Below are positions 36,863 through 44,746 of a stretch of 64,000 nucleotides of DNA, piece by piece. The position numbers and the translations under genes were made by a program. This DNA is from Dyella_B humi (GTDB lineage: Bacteria; Pseudomonadota; Gammaproteobacteria; Xanthomonadales; Rhodanobacteraceae). The stretch's first letter is position 1, and each line of letters starts with the position of its first letter. The notes below the pieces were generated by a model, which did no database searches, had not been told where the DNA came from, and saw only the letters and a list, made by a program, of their open reading frames with translations. The stretch is from the NCBI RefSeq assembly GCF_044904605.1, contig NZ_JADIKI010000023.1:2046001-2110000 (forward strand), read 5' to 3'.

Positions 36863-37522
36863 TCAAAAAACGAAACGGCGAGGAGGTGCGGCGTGTGCGA
36901 GATAGGGAAGATCTGTCTCGAGCAGGCTTTCCTCGCGATAACGGCCGTTGCCTTCGTGCGTGAGCACCACTACCTGCTGCACCGGCGACTCGCCGCGAAC
37001 GGCAAGCAACCGGCCGCCGGGCTTGAGCCAGCCGAGGAAACGGTCAGGGATACGGTAGACGGCACCGGTGACAACTAAGGCATCGAACGTGCCTTGAGGC
37101 TGCCAGTCGTAAACGGCCTCGCCTGTCAGCAATTGCACGTTGCTGATGCCAGCGGCCTTGAGGCGCTCGCCGGCGATAGCGGTGAAGTCCGCATGGATGT
37201 CCACGCTGGTGACCTGCGCGGCGAGCTTGGCCAGGCAAGCGGTGAGAAAGCCCGAACCGGTGCCGATTTCCAGCACGCTGTCTTCGGGTTTCAACTCCAG
37301 CGCCTGCAGTACGCGGCCTTCCATGATCGGCTTCATCATCACTTCGCCGTGCCCGAGCGGCAGGCACAGATCGGCGAAGGCCAGCTGGCGATGCTCGGAT
37401 GGGACGAAATCCTCGCGGCGGACGTGGCGCAGCACGTCGAGCACGCGGCCATCCAGCACCTCCCAGGGGCGCACCTGGTTCTCAACCATGTTTTGACGCG
37501 CCTGATCGAAGTTCATCGCCAT
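36863..37522 (-). CDS. Protein-L-isoaspartate O-methyltransferase family protein
   Basis: A 219-residue SAM-dependent methyltransferase. It has MVENQVRPWEVLD, REDFVPSEHRQLAFADLCLPLG (the Pcm substrate-side motif), the SAM site VLEIGTGSGFLTACLAKLA and FDALVVTGAVYRIPDRFLGWLKPGGRLLAV. Pcm enzymes repair isoaspartyl sites, but members coupled to tolC may have another substrate, so I give no symbol. Start choices are two ATGs six bases apart and a TTG upstream; no strong ribosome site decides. It is the first gene of a likely pcm-tolC operon. Confidence 0.88.
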   Translation of the reverse strand: MAMNFDQARQNMVENQVRPWEVLDGRVLDVLRHVRREDFVPSEHRQLAFADLCLPLGHGEVMMKPIMEGRVLQALELKPEDSVLEIGTGSGFLTACLAKLAAQVTSVDIHADFTAIAGERLKAAGISNVQLLTGEAVYDWQPQGTFDALVVTGAVYRIPDRFLGWLKPGGRLLAVRGESPVQQVVVLTHEGNGRYREESLLETDLPYLAHAAPPRRFVF

Positions 37523-37632
37523 GGAAAACAAGCCTATGTGGATCGAAAAAAGGTCAAAAAGGATAAGCGTTTAGACCCTGTTTCGACAATGGTAAGGTTG
37601 CGTTGCATCATGCTTCGCACGAAGTGCCGGAA

Positions 37633-37646
37633 GTCATCGCGATGAC
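37633..37646. promoter_or_regulatory. Perfect 14-bp palindrome GTCATCGCGATGAC
   Basis: A perfect inverted repeat with no spacer, about 110 bp upstream of the Pcm-family start codon. It is a candidate operator for the pcm-tolC promoter. The binding protein is unknown. Confidence 0.4.
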
Positions 37647-37670
37647 CTGACGTAAGTCATGCAATGTCCT

Positions 37671-37684
37671 GTGTCCGCGGACAC
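37671..37684. promoter_or_regulatory. Perfect 14-bp palindrome GTGTCCGCGGACAC
   Basis: A second perfect 14-bp palindrome, 38 bp from the first and directly next to the stop codon of the small gene at 37685. It could be an operator for pcm-tolC or a folded 3' end. There is no T tract, so it is not a classical terminator. Confidence 0.4.
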
Positions 37685-38014
37685 TTACGCGCTTTTCCGA
37701 TGATGACGAACAACGCTCGCATCGACCCCGAAAGGCAAGCCCGAAAGTGCCGCCTCGGTGCTCGCGCCGAGCGCGGGATCCAGTCGTTCGATGCGTCCGA
37801 GCATCCACTTTCCCCGACCTGCCGCCGCCACGCACCACCAAGCCAGCCAGCGGGACAGGCGGTGCCGATCCAGCGCATCCAACGCCGCGATGGTGGCACG
37901 GATCGCGAAGACCTGTCTGCGCGCTGTCCGGCCGCCTTCCAGCCACTCCGAAAGCAGGCGTTGGATCTTGCGGTAGGGCGCGCTGAGCGCCATTTCTGGG
38001 ATAGTTGCGCACAT
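37685..38014 (-). CDS. Small hypothetical protein, mostly helical
   Basis: A 109-residue protein of unknown function. The sequence (KIQRLLSEWLEGGRTARRQVFAIRATIAALDALDRHRLSRWLAWWCVAAAG) suggests amphipathic helices with many Arg and Trp. Codon use, with G or C at most third positions, is like that of neighbouring real genes and supports coding, unlike the overlapping open frames. An internal ATG at 37993 is an alternative start. A good sigma70-type promoter lies upstream on the same strand. It is divergent from the TetR gene and could be its target. Confidence 0.55.
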   Translation of the reverse strand: MCATIPEMALSAPYRKIQRLLSEWLEGGRTARRQVFAIRATIAALDALDRHRLSRWLAWWCVAAAGRGKWMLGRIERLDPALGASTEAALSGLPFGVDASVVRHHRKSA

Positions 38015-38017
38015 CGG

Positions 38018-38030
38018 CCGAAATATTCGG
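38018..38030. promoter_or_regulatory. CCGAA-N3-TTCGG inverted repeat, candidate TetR operator
   Basis: A 5-bp inverted repeat with three-base spacer (CCGAAATATTCGG) lies in the 85-bp divergent region between the small gene at 37685 and the TetR gene. It overlaps the leader of the small gene. TetR regulators often bind such sites in the divergent region; no direct support exists. Confidence 0.3.
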
Positions 38031-38061
38031 TATCATTCAGAAAATAAGTAAACCGGCCCGT

Positions 38062-38090
38062 ATAATAAATTGGGTTATTTGATTTGTGAA
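38062..38090 (-). promoter_or_regulatory. Sigma70-type promoter of the small gene at 37685
   Basis: On the minus strand TTCACA and TATTAT are separated by exactly 17 bases, each with one mismatch to the consensus -35 and -10 boxes. Transcription would start near 38055 and run into the small helical protein gene. Confidence 0.55.
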
Positions 38091-38099
38091 GGTGCATCC

Positions 38100-38753
38100 A
38101 TGAACTCGATCCCGCTAACCAAGCCGCATGGGCCAGGCCGCCCTAAGGACATGGAAAAGCGCGCGGCCATTCTGGACGCCGCCAAGGCTCTGTTCATACG
38201 CAACGCCTTCGCCGGCACCAGCATGGATGCCATCGCTGCAGAGGCGGGCGTATCCAAGCTCACGGTCTATAGTCATTTTGGCGATAAGGACAACCTGTTC
38301 CGCGAAGTCATCCGTTCGCGCATCCAGGACCTTCTGCCCGAAGAAACCTACCAGTTCGATCCCACCGCCGACATAGGCGACATCCTCAACCGCATCGCCC
38401 TCATTCACGCCCATCTGGATTGCGATCCGGAAACCGTCGGCACGTTCCGCGCCATTCTCAGCGATTGCCGCCAGGGCAATCCCCGCTTCGGCAAGCTGAT
38501 GTGGGAAGAAGGCCCCATGCGCACGCGCGCGCTATTGGAACGCATGCTGCAGCAGGCGGTCGACGCCGGCAAACTCGACATCGCCGACGTGCCGCGTGCC
38601 GGCGTGCAGTTCATCTCGCTGATCAAGGGCGACATGATGATGCGCCGCATGTTCGGTTGCGCCGATTGCGCGCAGGCCTATGCCAAAGAAGTAGAAGAAA
38701 ACGCCCGCGCGGGTGTGGCTATGTTTTTGCGGGCGTATGCCCCGCGCGGTTAA
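38100..38753 (+). CDS. TetR/AcrR-family transcriptional regulator
   Basis: A 217-residue repressor-type regulator. The N-terminal helix-turn-helix is clear: RAAILDAAKALFIRNAFAGTSMDAIAAEAGVSKLTVYSHFGDKDNLFREVI (residues 20-70). The C-terminal ligand domain belongs to the type seen with AcrR/AefR-like proteins (GTFRAILSDCRQGNPRFGKLMWEEGP). A CxxC (GCADCAQ) lies near residue 190. The start is the ATG after GAAGGTGCATCC. It is divergent from the small gene and near the tolC operon, so control of efflux is a reasonable guess only. Confidence 0.92.
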   Translation: MNSIPLTKPHGPGRPKDMEKRAAILDAAKALFIRNAFAGTSMDAIAAEAGVSKLTVYSHFGDKDNLFREVIRSRIQDLLPEETYQFDPTADIGDILNRIALIHAHLDCDPETVGTFRAILSDCRQGNPRFGKLMWEEGPMRTRALLERMLQQAVDAGKLDIADVPRAGVQFISLIKGDMMMRRMFGCADCAQAYAKEVEENARAGVAMFLRAYAPRG

Positions 38754-38825
38754 GTTGCATCTCACTCGTTTATCACCCCGCTTCGTGTTCAAATAGCGGG
38801 GCCTGAAAGGGTGGTTAGTTAGTAG

Positions 38826-38904
38826 GAAGCGGGGGTGCCGACCACATGTCGGCTGAGAGAGTCCCTTCGAACCTGATCCGGTTAGCACCGGTGTAGGGAG
38901 CTTC
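38826..38904 (+). ncRNA. TPP riboswitch (THI element) of thiC
   Basis: The conserved parts of the thiamine pyrophosphate aptamer are present in order. A closing stem GAAGC/GCTTC is followed by GGGGGTGCC, GGCTGAGAGAGT, then ACCTGATCCGGTTAGCACCGG and GTAGGGA. It lies about 100 bases before thiC. Two further hairpins (GCACGG/CCGTGC at 38907-38925 and GTGCGG/CCGCAC near 38950) sit between aptamer and start codon and may form the expression platform. Thiamine pyrophosphate should switch thiC off. Confidence 0.97.
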
Positions 38905-39007
38905 GCCGCACGGAGCAGTACCGTGCGTTGGCGCCGTCGCTTCGATCCTGTGCGGGTGTTCCGCACGACCTCCACGCCAGATGTGGATACCAGAAGGACG
39001 AATGCCG

Positions 39008-40885
39008 ATGAATGCCTTGCCCTCCGATCTTGTACGCGCCGCGCAAGAACTCTCCGAAGCCGTGACCCGTCCCATTCCGGGTTCGCGCAAGATCCACGTG
39101 CAGGGCAGCCGGCCCGATCTGAAAGTGCCGATGCGCGAAATTACACAGGCGCAGACGCCCACGCTGTTCGGCGGCGAGGGCAATCCGGCCATCACCGTCT
39201 ATGACACCTCCGGCCCGTATACCGATCCGGCTTACACCGTCGACCTGGTCGCCGGCTTGCCTGCGTTGCGCGCACCTTGGATCACGGAGCGCGGCGACGT
39301 AGAGCAGCTGTCCGGACTCACCTCCGCCTTCGGCCGCGAACGTGCCGCCGATGCGAAACTCGATACCGTACGCTTCGGTCACACGCGCGCGCCGCTACGC
39401 GCCAAGCCCGGCGCCAACGTCACGCAGATGCACTACGCGCGCCGCGGCATCGTCACGCCGGAGATGGAATACATCGCCATCCGTGAGAACCAGCGGATCG
39501 AAGCACTGCAAGGCAGCGCCCTGTGCAAGCAGCACCCGGGCGAATCCTTCGGTGCATCGCTGCCGAGGCTGATCACGCCGGAATTCGTGCGCGACGAAGT
39601 GGCGCGCGGCCGCGCCATCATTCCCGCCAACATCAACCATCCGGAAAGCGAGCCGATGATCATCGGCCGCAACTTCCTCACCAAGATCAACGCCAACATC
39701 GGCAACTCCGCCGTGAGTTCCGGCATTGCCGAGGAAGTGGAAAAACTGGTGTGGTCGATCCGCTGGGGCGGCGACACGGTGATGGACCTTTCCACCGGCA
39801 AGAACATCCACGAAACGCGCGAGTGGATCATCCGCAATTCGCCGGTGCCGATCGGCACCGTGCCGATCTACCAGGCGCTGGAAAAAGTGGGCGGCGTGGC
39901 CGAAGACCTTACCTGGGAGTTGTTCCGCGACACGCTGATCGAACAGGCCGAGCAGGGCGTGGATTACTTCACCATCCATGCCGGCGTGCTGCTGCGCTTT
40001 GTGCCGCTTACGGCGAAGCGCGTCACCGGCATCGTTTCGCGCGGCGGCTCGATCATGGCCAAATGGTGCCTGGCACATCACAAGGAAAATTTCCTCTACA
40101 CGCACTTCGAGGACATCTGCGACATCATGAAGGCGTACGACGTGTCCTTCAGCCTGGGCGACGGTTTGCGTCCGGGTTGTGTGGCGGATGCGAACGACGC
40201 GGCGCAGTTCGGCGAACTCGATACGTTGGGCGAGCTCACCCAGATTGCCTGGAAACACGATGTGCAGGTGATGATCGAAGGCCCCGGCCATGTACCGATG
40301 CAGTTGATCAAAGAAAACATGGAGCGTCAGCTCGAGAAGTGCCACGAGGCGCCGTTCTATACGCTCGGGCCACTCACCACCGACATCGCACCCGGTTACG
40401 ACCACATCACCAGCGCCATCGGCGCCGCGATGATCGGTTGGTTCGGCACCGCCATGCTCTGCTACGTCACGCCGAAAGAACACCTCGGCCTGCCCAACAA
40501 GCAGGACGTGCGCGATGGCATCATCGCCTACAAGATCGCCGCGCACGCCGCCGATCTTGCCAAAGGCCATCCTGGTGCACAGGTTCGCGACAACGCGCTA
40601 AGCAAGGCACGTTTCGAATTCCGCTGGGACGACCAGTTCAACCTCGGCCTCGATCCGGAAAAGGCAAAGGAATTCCACGACGAGACCTTGCCCAAGGACG
40701 CGCACAAGTCCGCCCACTTCTGCTCCATGTGTGGACCAAAATTCTGCTCGATGAAAATCACCCAGGACGTACGTGATTACGCCGCCGAGCATGGTGTCGA
40801 CGAAACGGCGGCACTGGACGAAGGGATGGCCGAAAAAGCCGCCGAATTCCGCGCGCAAGGTGCTGAGGTTTATCACAAGGCGTGA
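39008..40885 (+). CDS. thiC: Phosphomethylpyrimidine synthase ThiC
   Basis: A radical-SAM enzyme that rearranges aminoimidazole ribotide into the hydroxymethylpyrimidine phosphate of thiamine. The 625 residues carry the N-terminal ThiC-associated domain, the catalytic barrel (for example GTVPIYQALEKVGGVAEDLTWE and MIEGPGHVPMQLIKENMERQ) and the C-terminal cluster motif CSMCGPKFC that binds 4Fe-4S. I take the ATG nine bases after AAGGA; two in-frame ATGs lie just upstream. The gene is controlled by the TPP riboswitch before it and stands alone. Confidence 0.97.
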   Translation: MNALPSDLVRAAQELSEAVTRPIPGSRKIHVQGSRPDLKVPMREITQAQTPTLFGGEGNPAITVYDTSGPYTDPAYTVDLVAGLPALRAPWITERGDVEQLSGLTSAFGRERAADAKLDTVRFGHTRAPLRAKPGANVTQMHYARRGIVTPEMEYIAIRENQRIEALQGSALCKQHPGESFGASLPRLITPEFVRDEVARGRAIIPANINHPESEPMIIGRNFLTKINANIGNSAVSSGIAEEVEKLVWSIRWGGDTVMDLSTGKNIHETREWIIRNSPVPIGTVPIYQALEKVGGVAEDLTWELFRDTLIEQAEQGVDYFTIHAGVLLRFVPLTAKRVTGIVSRGGSIMAKWCLAHHKENFLYTHFEDICDIMKAYDVSFSLGDGLRPGCVADANDAAQFGELDTLGELTQIAWKHDVQVMIEGPGHVPMQLIKENMERQLEKCHEAPFYTLGPLTTDIAPGYDHITSAIGAAMIGWFGTAMLCYVTPKEHLGLPNKQDVRDGIIAYKIAAHAADLAKGHPGAQVRDNALSKARFEFRWDDQFNLGLDPEKAKEFHDETLPKDAHKSAHFCSMCGPKFCSMKITQDVRDYAAEHGVDETAALDEGMAEKAAEFRAQGAEVYHKA

Positions 40886-40900
40886 TGCGCGATAACAGCT

Positions 40901-40924
40901 CCCTCTCCCCGCTGGGGAGAGGGG
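40901..40924. repeat. CT-rich palindromic repeat (single)
   Basis: CCCTCTCCCCGCTGGGGAGAGGGG, written here as stem CCCTCTCCCC / GGGGAGAGGGG with a short loop, lies just after the thiC stop codon. It is one member of a family scattered through the window and may slow or end transcription, though no T tract follows. Confidence 0.6.
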
Positions 40925-40982
40925 TAGGCTCGCGAAAAGTCCAATCTGCGATTCTTCAAACAACTTCGCCGTAGAAGGGATT

Positions 40983-41531
40983 TCAATCTGGCCGGGGAAT
41001 ACGCGCCTGATATTCGCTCTCCATCCGCGCATGCGTCTTCCAGAACCCCGGCGGCTCGATGCCGCGGAGACGATCGGCCAGGATGCCCAGATGCGTATGC
41101 CAGCCGCCGGCTACGCCGATCAGCGCGTCATAGGAAGCAAGGCGCGTGTGGGTAAGTACCAGCAGCACTTGATCGCCGCGTGGTGTGAGTTCGAAGCGTA
41201 CTTCCGATCCAGCGTCGCCATCTTCGGTGCTACCGAATGTGTATGCCAGCAGGCGCGGCGGTTCGTAAGTGAGCACGCGGCCATACATGCGCACTTCGCC
41301 GCCATGCCTTGCATATTTCTCGGGCGCGGGATCGTCGTGCTTGGTCAGCTTGCTGTTGTTGAACACGTGCTCGGTCTTTCCGCCGACCTTGGCTTCGATC
41401 AGGCCAGACGAAAACCATTGGCCACGCTTTTCCGAATCAGTGAGATAGCTCCACACGCGCTCGATGGGGCCGGGCAGCAGACGCTCGAAGCGTATCGAAG
41501 TGGGTTCGGTGACAACGCCGTAGTCGTTCAT
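40983..41531 (-). CDS. SRPBCC/AHSA1-domain protein
   Basis: A 182-residue protein of the START/Bet v1-like SRPBCC superfamily, AHSA1 subgroup: IRFERLLPGPIERVWSYLTDSEKRGQWFSSG, then EPPRLLAYTFGS and GGWHTHLGILADRLRG near the C-terminus. These proteins hold a hydrophobic pocket; the ligand is unknown. The start ATG follows GGAGATTCTC. It is downstream of the ArsR gene on the same strand (39 bases between), the widespread ArsR-SRPBCC pair in which the regulator controls its partner. Confidence 0.9.
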   Translation of the reverse strand: MNDYGVVTEPTSIRFERLLPGPIERVWSYLTDSEKRGQWFSSGLIEAKVGGKTEHVFNNSKLTKHDDPAPEKYARHGGEVRMYGRVLTYEPPRLLAYTFGSTEDGDAGSEVRFELTPRGDQVLLVLTHTRLASYDALIGVAGGWHTHLGILADRLRGIEPPGFWKTHARMESEYQARIPRPD

Positions 41532-41570
41532 GAGAATCTCCTGCTTGGTCGATGAGGGGCGCCGCGAGAT

Positions 41571-41948
41571 TCACCGCCTGCGGTGCGGTTTTTTGCGCGC
41601 GGACTTTTTGCCGGCCGTTTCGTCTTCAGCGCGCAGTAGCGCTTCGAGCGCATCCAGCTTTTGCGTCCAAAACTGTTCGTAATGACGTAGCCACTCCATG
41701 CCCGCATGCATCGGCTGGGCATTCAACCGGCATAGATGCGTACGGCCTTGCACGTTGCGCTCGATCAGGCCGGCGCGCTCCAGCAGCTTGATGTGCTTGG
41801 AGGCGGCGGCCAGCGACATGTCGAACGGTTCGGCCAGTTCGCCTACGCTAAGTGGTTGCTTGGTGAGACTGCCGAGCATGGCGCGTCGCGTGGGATCAGC
41901 CAGCGCCTGGAAAACGTCGTCGAGCTGGGCAGAGTTATATTTAACCAT
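41571..41948 (-). CDS. ArsR-family transcriptional regulator
   Basis: A 125-residue winged-helix repressor: LDDVFQALADPTRRAMLGSLTKQPLSVGELAEPFDMSLAAASKHIKLLERAGLIERNVQGRTHLCRLN. The cysteine pair of metal-sensing ArsR/SmtB proteins is absent, so it probably does not sense arsenic. The basic tail (KKSARKKPHRRR) is low-complexity. The start at MVKYNSAQ is supported by an operator copy that overlaps the start codon. It leads the two-gene unit with the SRPBCC protein. Confidence 0.92.
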   Translation of the reverse strand: MVKYNSAQLDDVFQALADPTRRAMLGSLTKQPLSVGELAEPFDMSLAAASKHIKLLERAGLIERNVQGRTHLCRLNAQPMHAGMEWLRHYEQFWTQKLDALEALLRAEDETAGKKSARKKPHRRR

Positions 41949-41957
41949 AAGGTTGAA
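41941..41957. promoter_or_regulatory. ArsR operator candidate, copy 1
   Basis: TTAACCATAAGGTTGAA is an inverted repeat (AACC-N4-GGTT core) that overlaps the ArsR start codon. A closely matching copy lies 40 bp further. Two equal sites around the promoter are what an autorepressor would need. Confidence 0.6.
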
Positions 41958-42290
41958 TTTATGCCGATGTCCGATGGATGTCAACCTTTTGGTTGAATAT
42001 TATCTGGCGGCATGCCCAGCGATGACATACATATCGTTTGTGCCAAAACATCTCCTGCATGCTTGCATGAGCGTCGAGACGGAACGTGGAACGCATTCAC
42101 CCGCGTCAGTTTTCATAACAGGACCAGGTTGCGTTAATTGAAAAAAGAGAAAAGTTGATGCACGTATCAAATCCGATGGAGTGAAGAACGATTTGATTCG
42201 TCGCTAATGCACGCGCAACATTTTCGACGTTATACCGATGTCTATCCTGTTTAGTGTTTCATCGCTTCACTAGGCACAAAGGGGGCATCC
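41949..42290. other. Intergenic region between ArsR and the polyketide cluster
   Basis: Apart from the two AACC-N4-GGTT operators at its left end I see no gene, terminator or RNA here. The base composition becomes visibly AT-richer toward the right, which marks the left edge of the polyketide region. Confidence 0.5.
41981..41997. promoter_or_regulatory. ArsR operator candidate, copy 2
   Basis: TCAACCTTTTGGTTGAA, an inverted repeat (CAACC-N4-GGTTG core, extended by outer bases), repeats the site at 41941 at a distance of 40 bp, four helical turns. Both copies should face the same side of the DNA. Confidence 0.62.
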
Positions 42291-42527
42291 ATGTGTTACC
42301 ACTGGATCGATATCAGCCGACCGGAAACTGTCGATGCGCTCCTTGTAAGTATCGAATCTGGCCGGCCGAAGCGTCAGAGCATTCATCAGTCGGAAAGTGT
42401 TCTTGAATTGCCTAAAACATCCAGCGGAATGCGCGACGTTCCAAAAGAGCGCATGCGCATGCAGCCGCCTGCGGGCCTTCTCCGTTCATTTCTCATGCTT
42501 CGTAAGGCTTCACTTGGAAGGCTGTGA
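42291..42527 (+). CDS. Possible small protein upstream of the polyketide synthase
   Basis: A 78-residue open frame with a strong ribosome site (AAAGGGGG, six bases before ATG). The product (MCYHWIDISRPETVDALLV...) is basic and resembles nothing I know. Codon use is acceptable but not decisive. It points toward the polyketide synthase gene 126 bases downstream. It may be a short gene or a non-coding stretch. Confidence 0.35.
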   Translation: MCYHWIDISRPETVDALLVSIESGRPKRQSIHQSESVLELPKTSSGMRDVPKERMRMQPPAGLLRSFLMLRKASLGRL

Positions 42528-42653
42528 TGATTGGCGAATGCATGTGCAGCACTGCTACGCAATACCGATAACAATTCTCTGATCAGTCACTGATGTACAC
42601 GGCAAGGAATCTCCTTGCACGTGCATATGCGTCTCCACGATAGGGAGAGTGAG

Positions 42654-43754
42654 ATGCCGACACTTTGCCGCCCGGCGGTAGCTGTCCCCGAACATACCAT
42701 CAGTCTGCGGGAAACCTTGGCGCTGGCGCGTGCGCTTCATGCGGATCATGAACAACTTCCGCTTGTGCTTCGTCTAATAAAAAACACCAGGGTTAATCAG
42801 CGACATCTAGTGCAGACGATCGAAGAAACGCTGCGTCATCCCGGCTTCGAGGTGCGGAACCTTGTCTACGTGCGCGAAGCGAAGGCGCGGCTACCGGCCG
42901 TGATCAAGAAAGCGCTGGCTCATGCACAACTTGCTGTGGATCAGATTGACGCCATCGTTTTCGTTTCATGCACCGGATTTACGATGCCGTCGTTGATCGC
43001 TTGGATGATCAACGAATTAGGCTTCCGCAGCGACACACGACAGTTGCCGATTGCGCAGCTCGGCTGCGCTGCGGGCGGAGCAGCCATCAATCGTGCTCAC
43101 GATTTTTGCCTGGCGTACCCGGGAGCCAACGTACTGATCGTGGCCTGCGAATTTTGTTCGCTCTGTTATCAACCTACTGATCTCAGCGTTGGCAATCTTC
43201 TTTCCAATGGTCTATTCGGTGATGCCGTGGCTGCCGCCGTGGTGCGTGGGGTAGGCGGTACAGGCATACATCTCACAGGCAATGGAACGCGCTTGGTGCT
43301 TGGCACGGAGGATTGGATTTCGTACGTGGTGAAGGCCACGGGCTTTCACTTCCGACTGGATAAGCGAGTGCCGGGCACGATGGAGCAACTCGCTCCGGAA
43401 CTTCGTTCCGTCGCCGGGCAATACGGGTGGGATGCGGAGGCGCTGGATTTTTACATCATCCATGCTGGCGGCCCGCGCATTCTCGATGATCTTTCGCACT
43501 TCCTGGGCGTTGCGCCGGAAATGTTTGCGTACAGCAGAGCCACGCTCACCGAGTATGGAAATGTGGCATCCGTTGTCGTGCTGGATGCGGCGCGTCGGAT
43601 GTTCGAGGCCGGCGCTGTGCGCGAGGGTGCGCGCGGCATCGTTGCTGGTTTCGGACCGGGAATCACGGCGGAAATCACTCTCGGCAAGTGGACCAGTCCG
43701 GTTTCAATGCCCTTGACTACGACGACAACTCACACTGAGGAGATAGTGTCATGA
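42654..43754 (+). CDS. Type III polyketide synthase, RppA-like (tetrahydroxynaphthalene synthase type)
   Basis: A 366-residue chalcone-synthase-fold homodimeric enzyme. The catalytic triad is visible: Cys138 (AQLGCAAGG), His270 (FYIIHAGGPR) and Asn303 (TEYGNVAS). The N-terminus (VPEHTISLRETLALARALHADHEQLPLVLRLIKNTRVNQRHLV) closely resembles Streptomyces RppA, which condenses five malonyl-CoA into 1,3,6,8-tetrahydroxynaphthalene. Tyr224, reported as important for RppA starter choice, is also present. The product is therefore probably a malonyl-derived pentaketide naphthalene. The start follows GGGAGAGTGAG. Its stop codon overlaps the start of the aldo-keto reductase gene, so the two are coupled. 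The region looks less GC-rich than its neighbours, which suggests transfer. Confidence 0.93.
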   Translation: MPTLCRPAVAVPEHTISLRETLALARALHADHEQLPLVLRLIKNTRVNQRHLVQTIEETLRHPGFEVRNLVYVREAKARLPAVIKKALAHAQLAVDQIDAIVFVSCTGFTMPSLIAWMINELGFRSDTRQLPIAQLGCAAGGAAINRAHDFCLAYPGANVLIVACEFCSLCYQPTDLSVGNLLSNGLFGDAVAAAVVRGVGGTGIHLTGNGTRLVLGTEDWISYVVKATGFHFRLDKRVPGTMEQLAPELRSVAGQYGWDAEALDFYIIHAGGPRILDDLSHFLGVAPEMFAYSRATLTEYGNVASVVVLDAARRMFEAGAVREGARGIVAGFGPGITAEITLGKWTSPVSMPLTTTTTHTEEIVS

Positions 43755-44746
43755 CGGCTACTTATACCAAGGTCACTTCCAGACAATGGTCGCTAGGCGG
43801 CGACCTGATCGTCAACCGCCTTGGATACGGCGCCATGCATCTGACTGGGTACGGCATGTGGGGACCGCCAGCCGATCCAGAACATGCTATTCGCGTGCTG
43901 CGTCATGCAGTACATGATCTGGGCGTCAATTTCATCGATACCGCCGACGCTTATGGCCCTGGCGACAATGAGGAAATCCTTCGCAAGGCTTTGCATCCCT
44001 ATCCCAAAGATCTGGTTATCTCGACCAAGGGTGGCATGTTACGCAGCGGCCCCAATGATTGGATTCATGGAGCGCCGGGCGCCCCCTATATCGAGCCGAT
44101 CAATTACCCCAAATATTTACGGCAGCAAGTGGAGATGAGTCTGCGTCGTCTGGGTGTGGAACGCATCAGTCTCTACCAGTTGCACAGCATTGATCCCATG
44201 GTGCCTCTTTCCGAGTCATTGGGCGAGCTTGTCAGGCTGCAGCAGCAGGGAAAGATTCATCACATCGGATTGTCCAACCAGCCGGGCGTCAGCATTGAAC
44301 AGCTGATCGATGCGCGTCGTACCGCCAACATCGTCGCTATCGAAAATCTCTACAACATTGCCGATCGCGCTGACGAAGACACGCTTCAGTACACGCAGAA
44401 GCATGGTATCGCTTTCGTTCCATGGTTCCCATTGGGGCACGGTGGCCTTGTCGGTAGCGACAGTCCGCTGGGTCCGATAGCCGAACGATATGGTGTGACG
44501 GCTTCGCAGCTTGCGCTCGCTTGGTTGTTGCAACATGCGCCGAATACCTTGCTGATTCCCGGAAGCACGTCCATCGCTCACCTTGACGAGAACGCCAAGG
44601 CGGCAAGCATTGATTTCCACGCGGCAGAAATCGCCGCGATCACGGCAGCTGTTGATCGGGCGAACCTGCCTACCTGGCGGCCTGATCGTCACATACCCAA
44701 CCTCGCGACAGGAGCCAAGACTCATGTCAGTCACATCTCTCGATAA
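43751..44746 (+). CDS. Aldo-keto reductase of the polyketide cluster
   Basis: A 331-residue NADPH-dependent reductase with the AKR tetrad Asp63, Tyr68, Lys93 and His145 (NFIDTADAYGPG, STKGG, YQLHSIDP) and the cofactor region IPGSTSIAHLDENAKA. The ATGA overlap with the polyketide synthase gene implies a linked function: reducing the polyketide or an aromatic product, as chalcone reductase does beside chalcone synthase in plants. The exact substrate is inference. It extends a few bases into the methyltransferase gene. Confidence 0.92.
   Translation: MTATYTKVTSRQWSLGGDLIVNRLGYGAMHLTGYGMWGPPADPEHAIRVLRHAVHDLGVNFIDTADAYGPGDNEEILRKALHPYPKDLVISTKGGMLRSGPNDWIHGAPGAPYIEPINYPKYLRQQVEMSLRRLGVERISLYQLHSIDPMVPLSESLGELVRLQQQGKIHHIGLSNQPGVSIEQLIDARRTANIVAIENLYNIADRADEDTLQYTQKHGIAFVPWFPLGHGGLVGSDSPLGPIAERYGVTASQLALAWLLQHAPNTLLIPGSTSIAHLDENAKAASIDFHAAEIAAITAAVDRANLPTWRPDRHIPNLATGAKTHVSHISR

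Noticed and set aside
37657..38097. Two other long open frames overlapping the small gene at 37685
   Set aside because: Their codon use is poor and their products are Arg/Ser/Pro-rich, as expected of shadow frames; only the frame 37685-38014 has the bias of neighbouring genes and a promoter.
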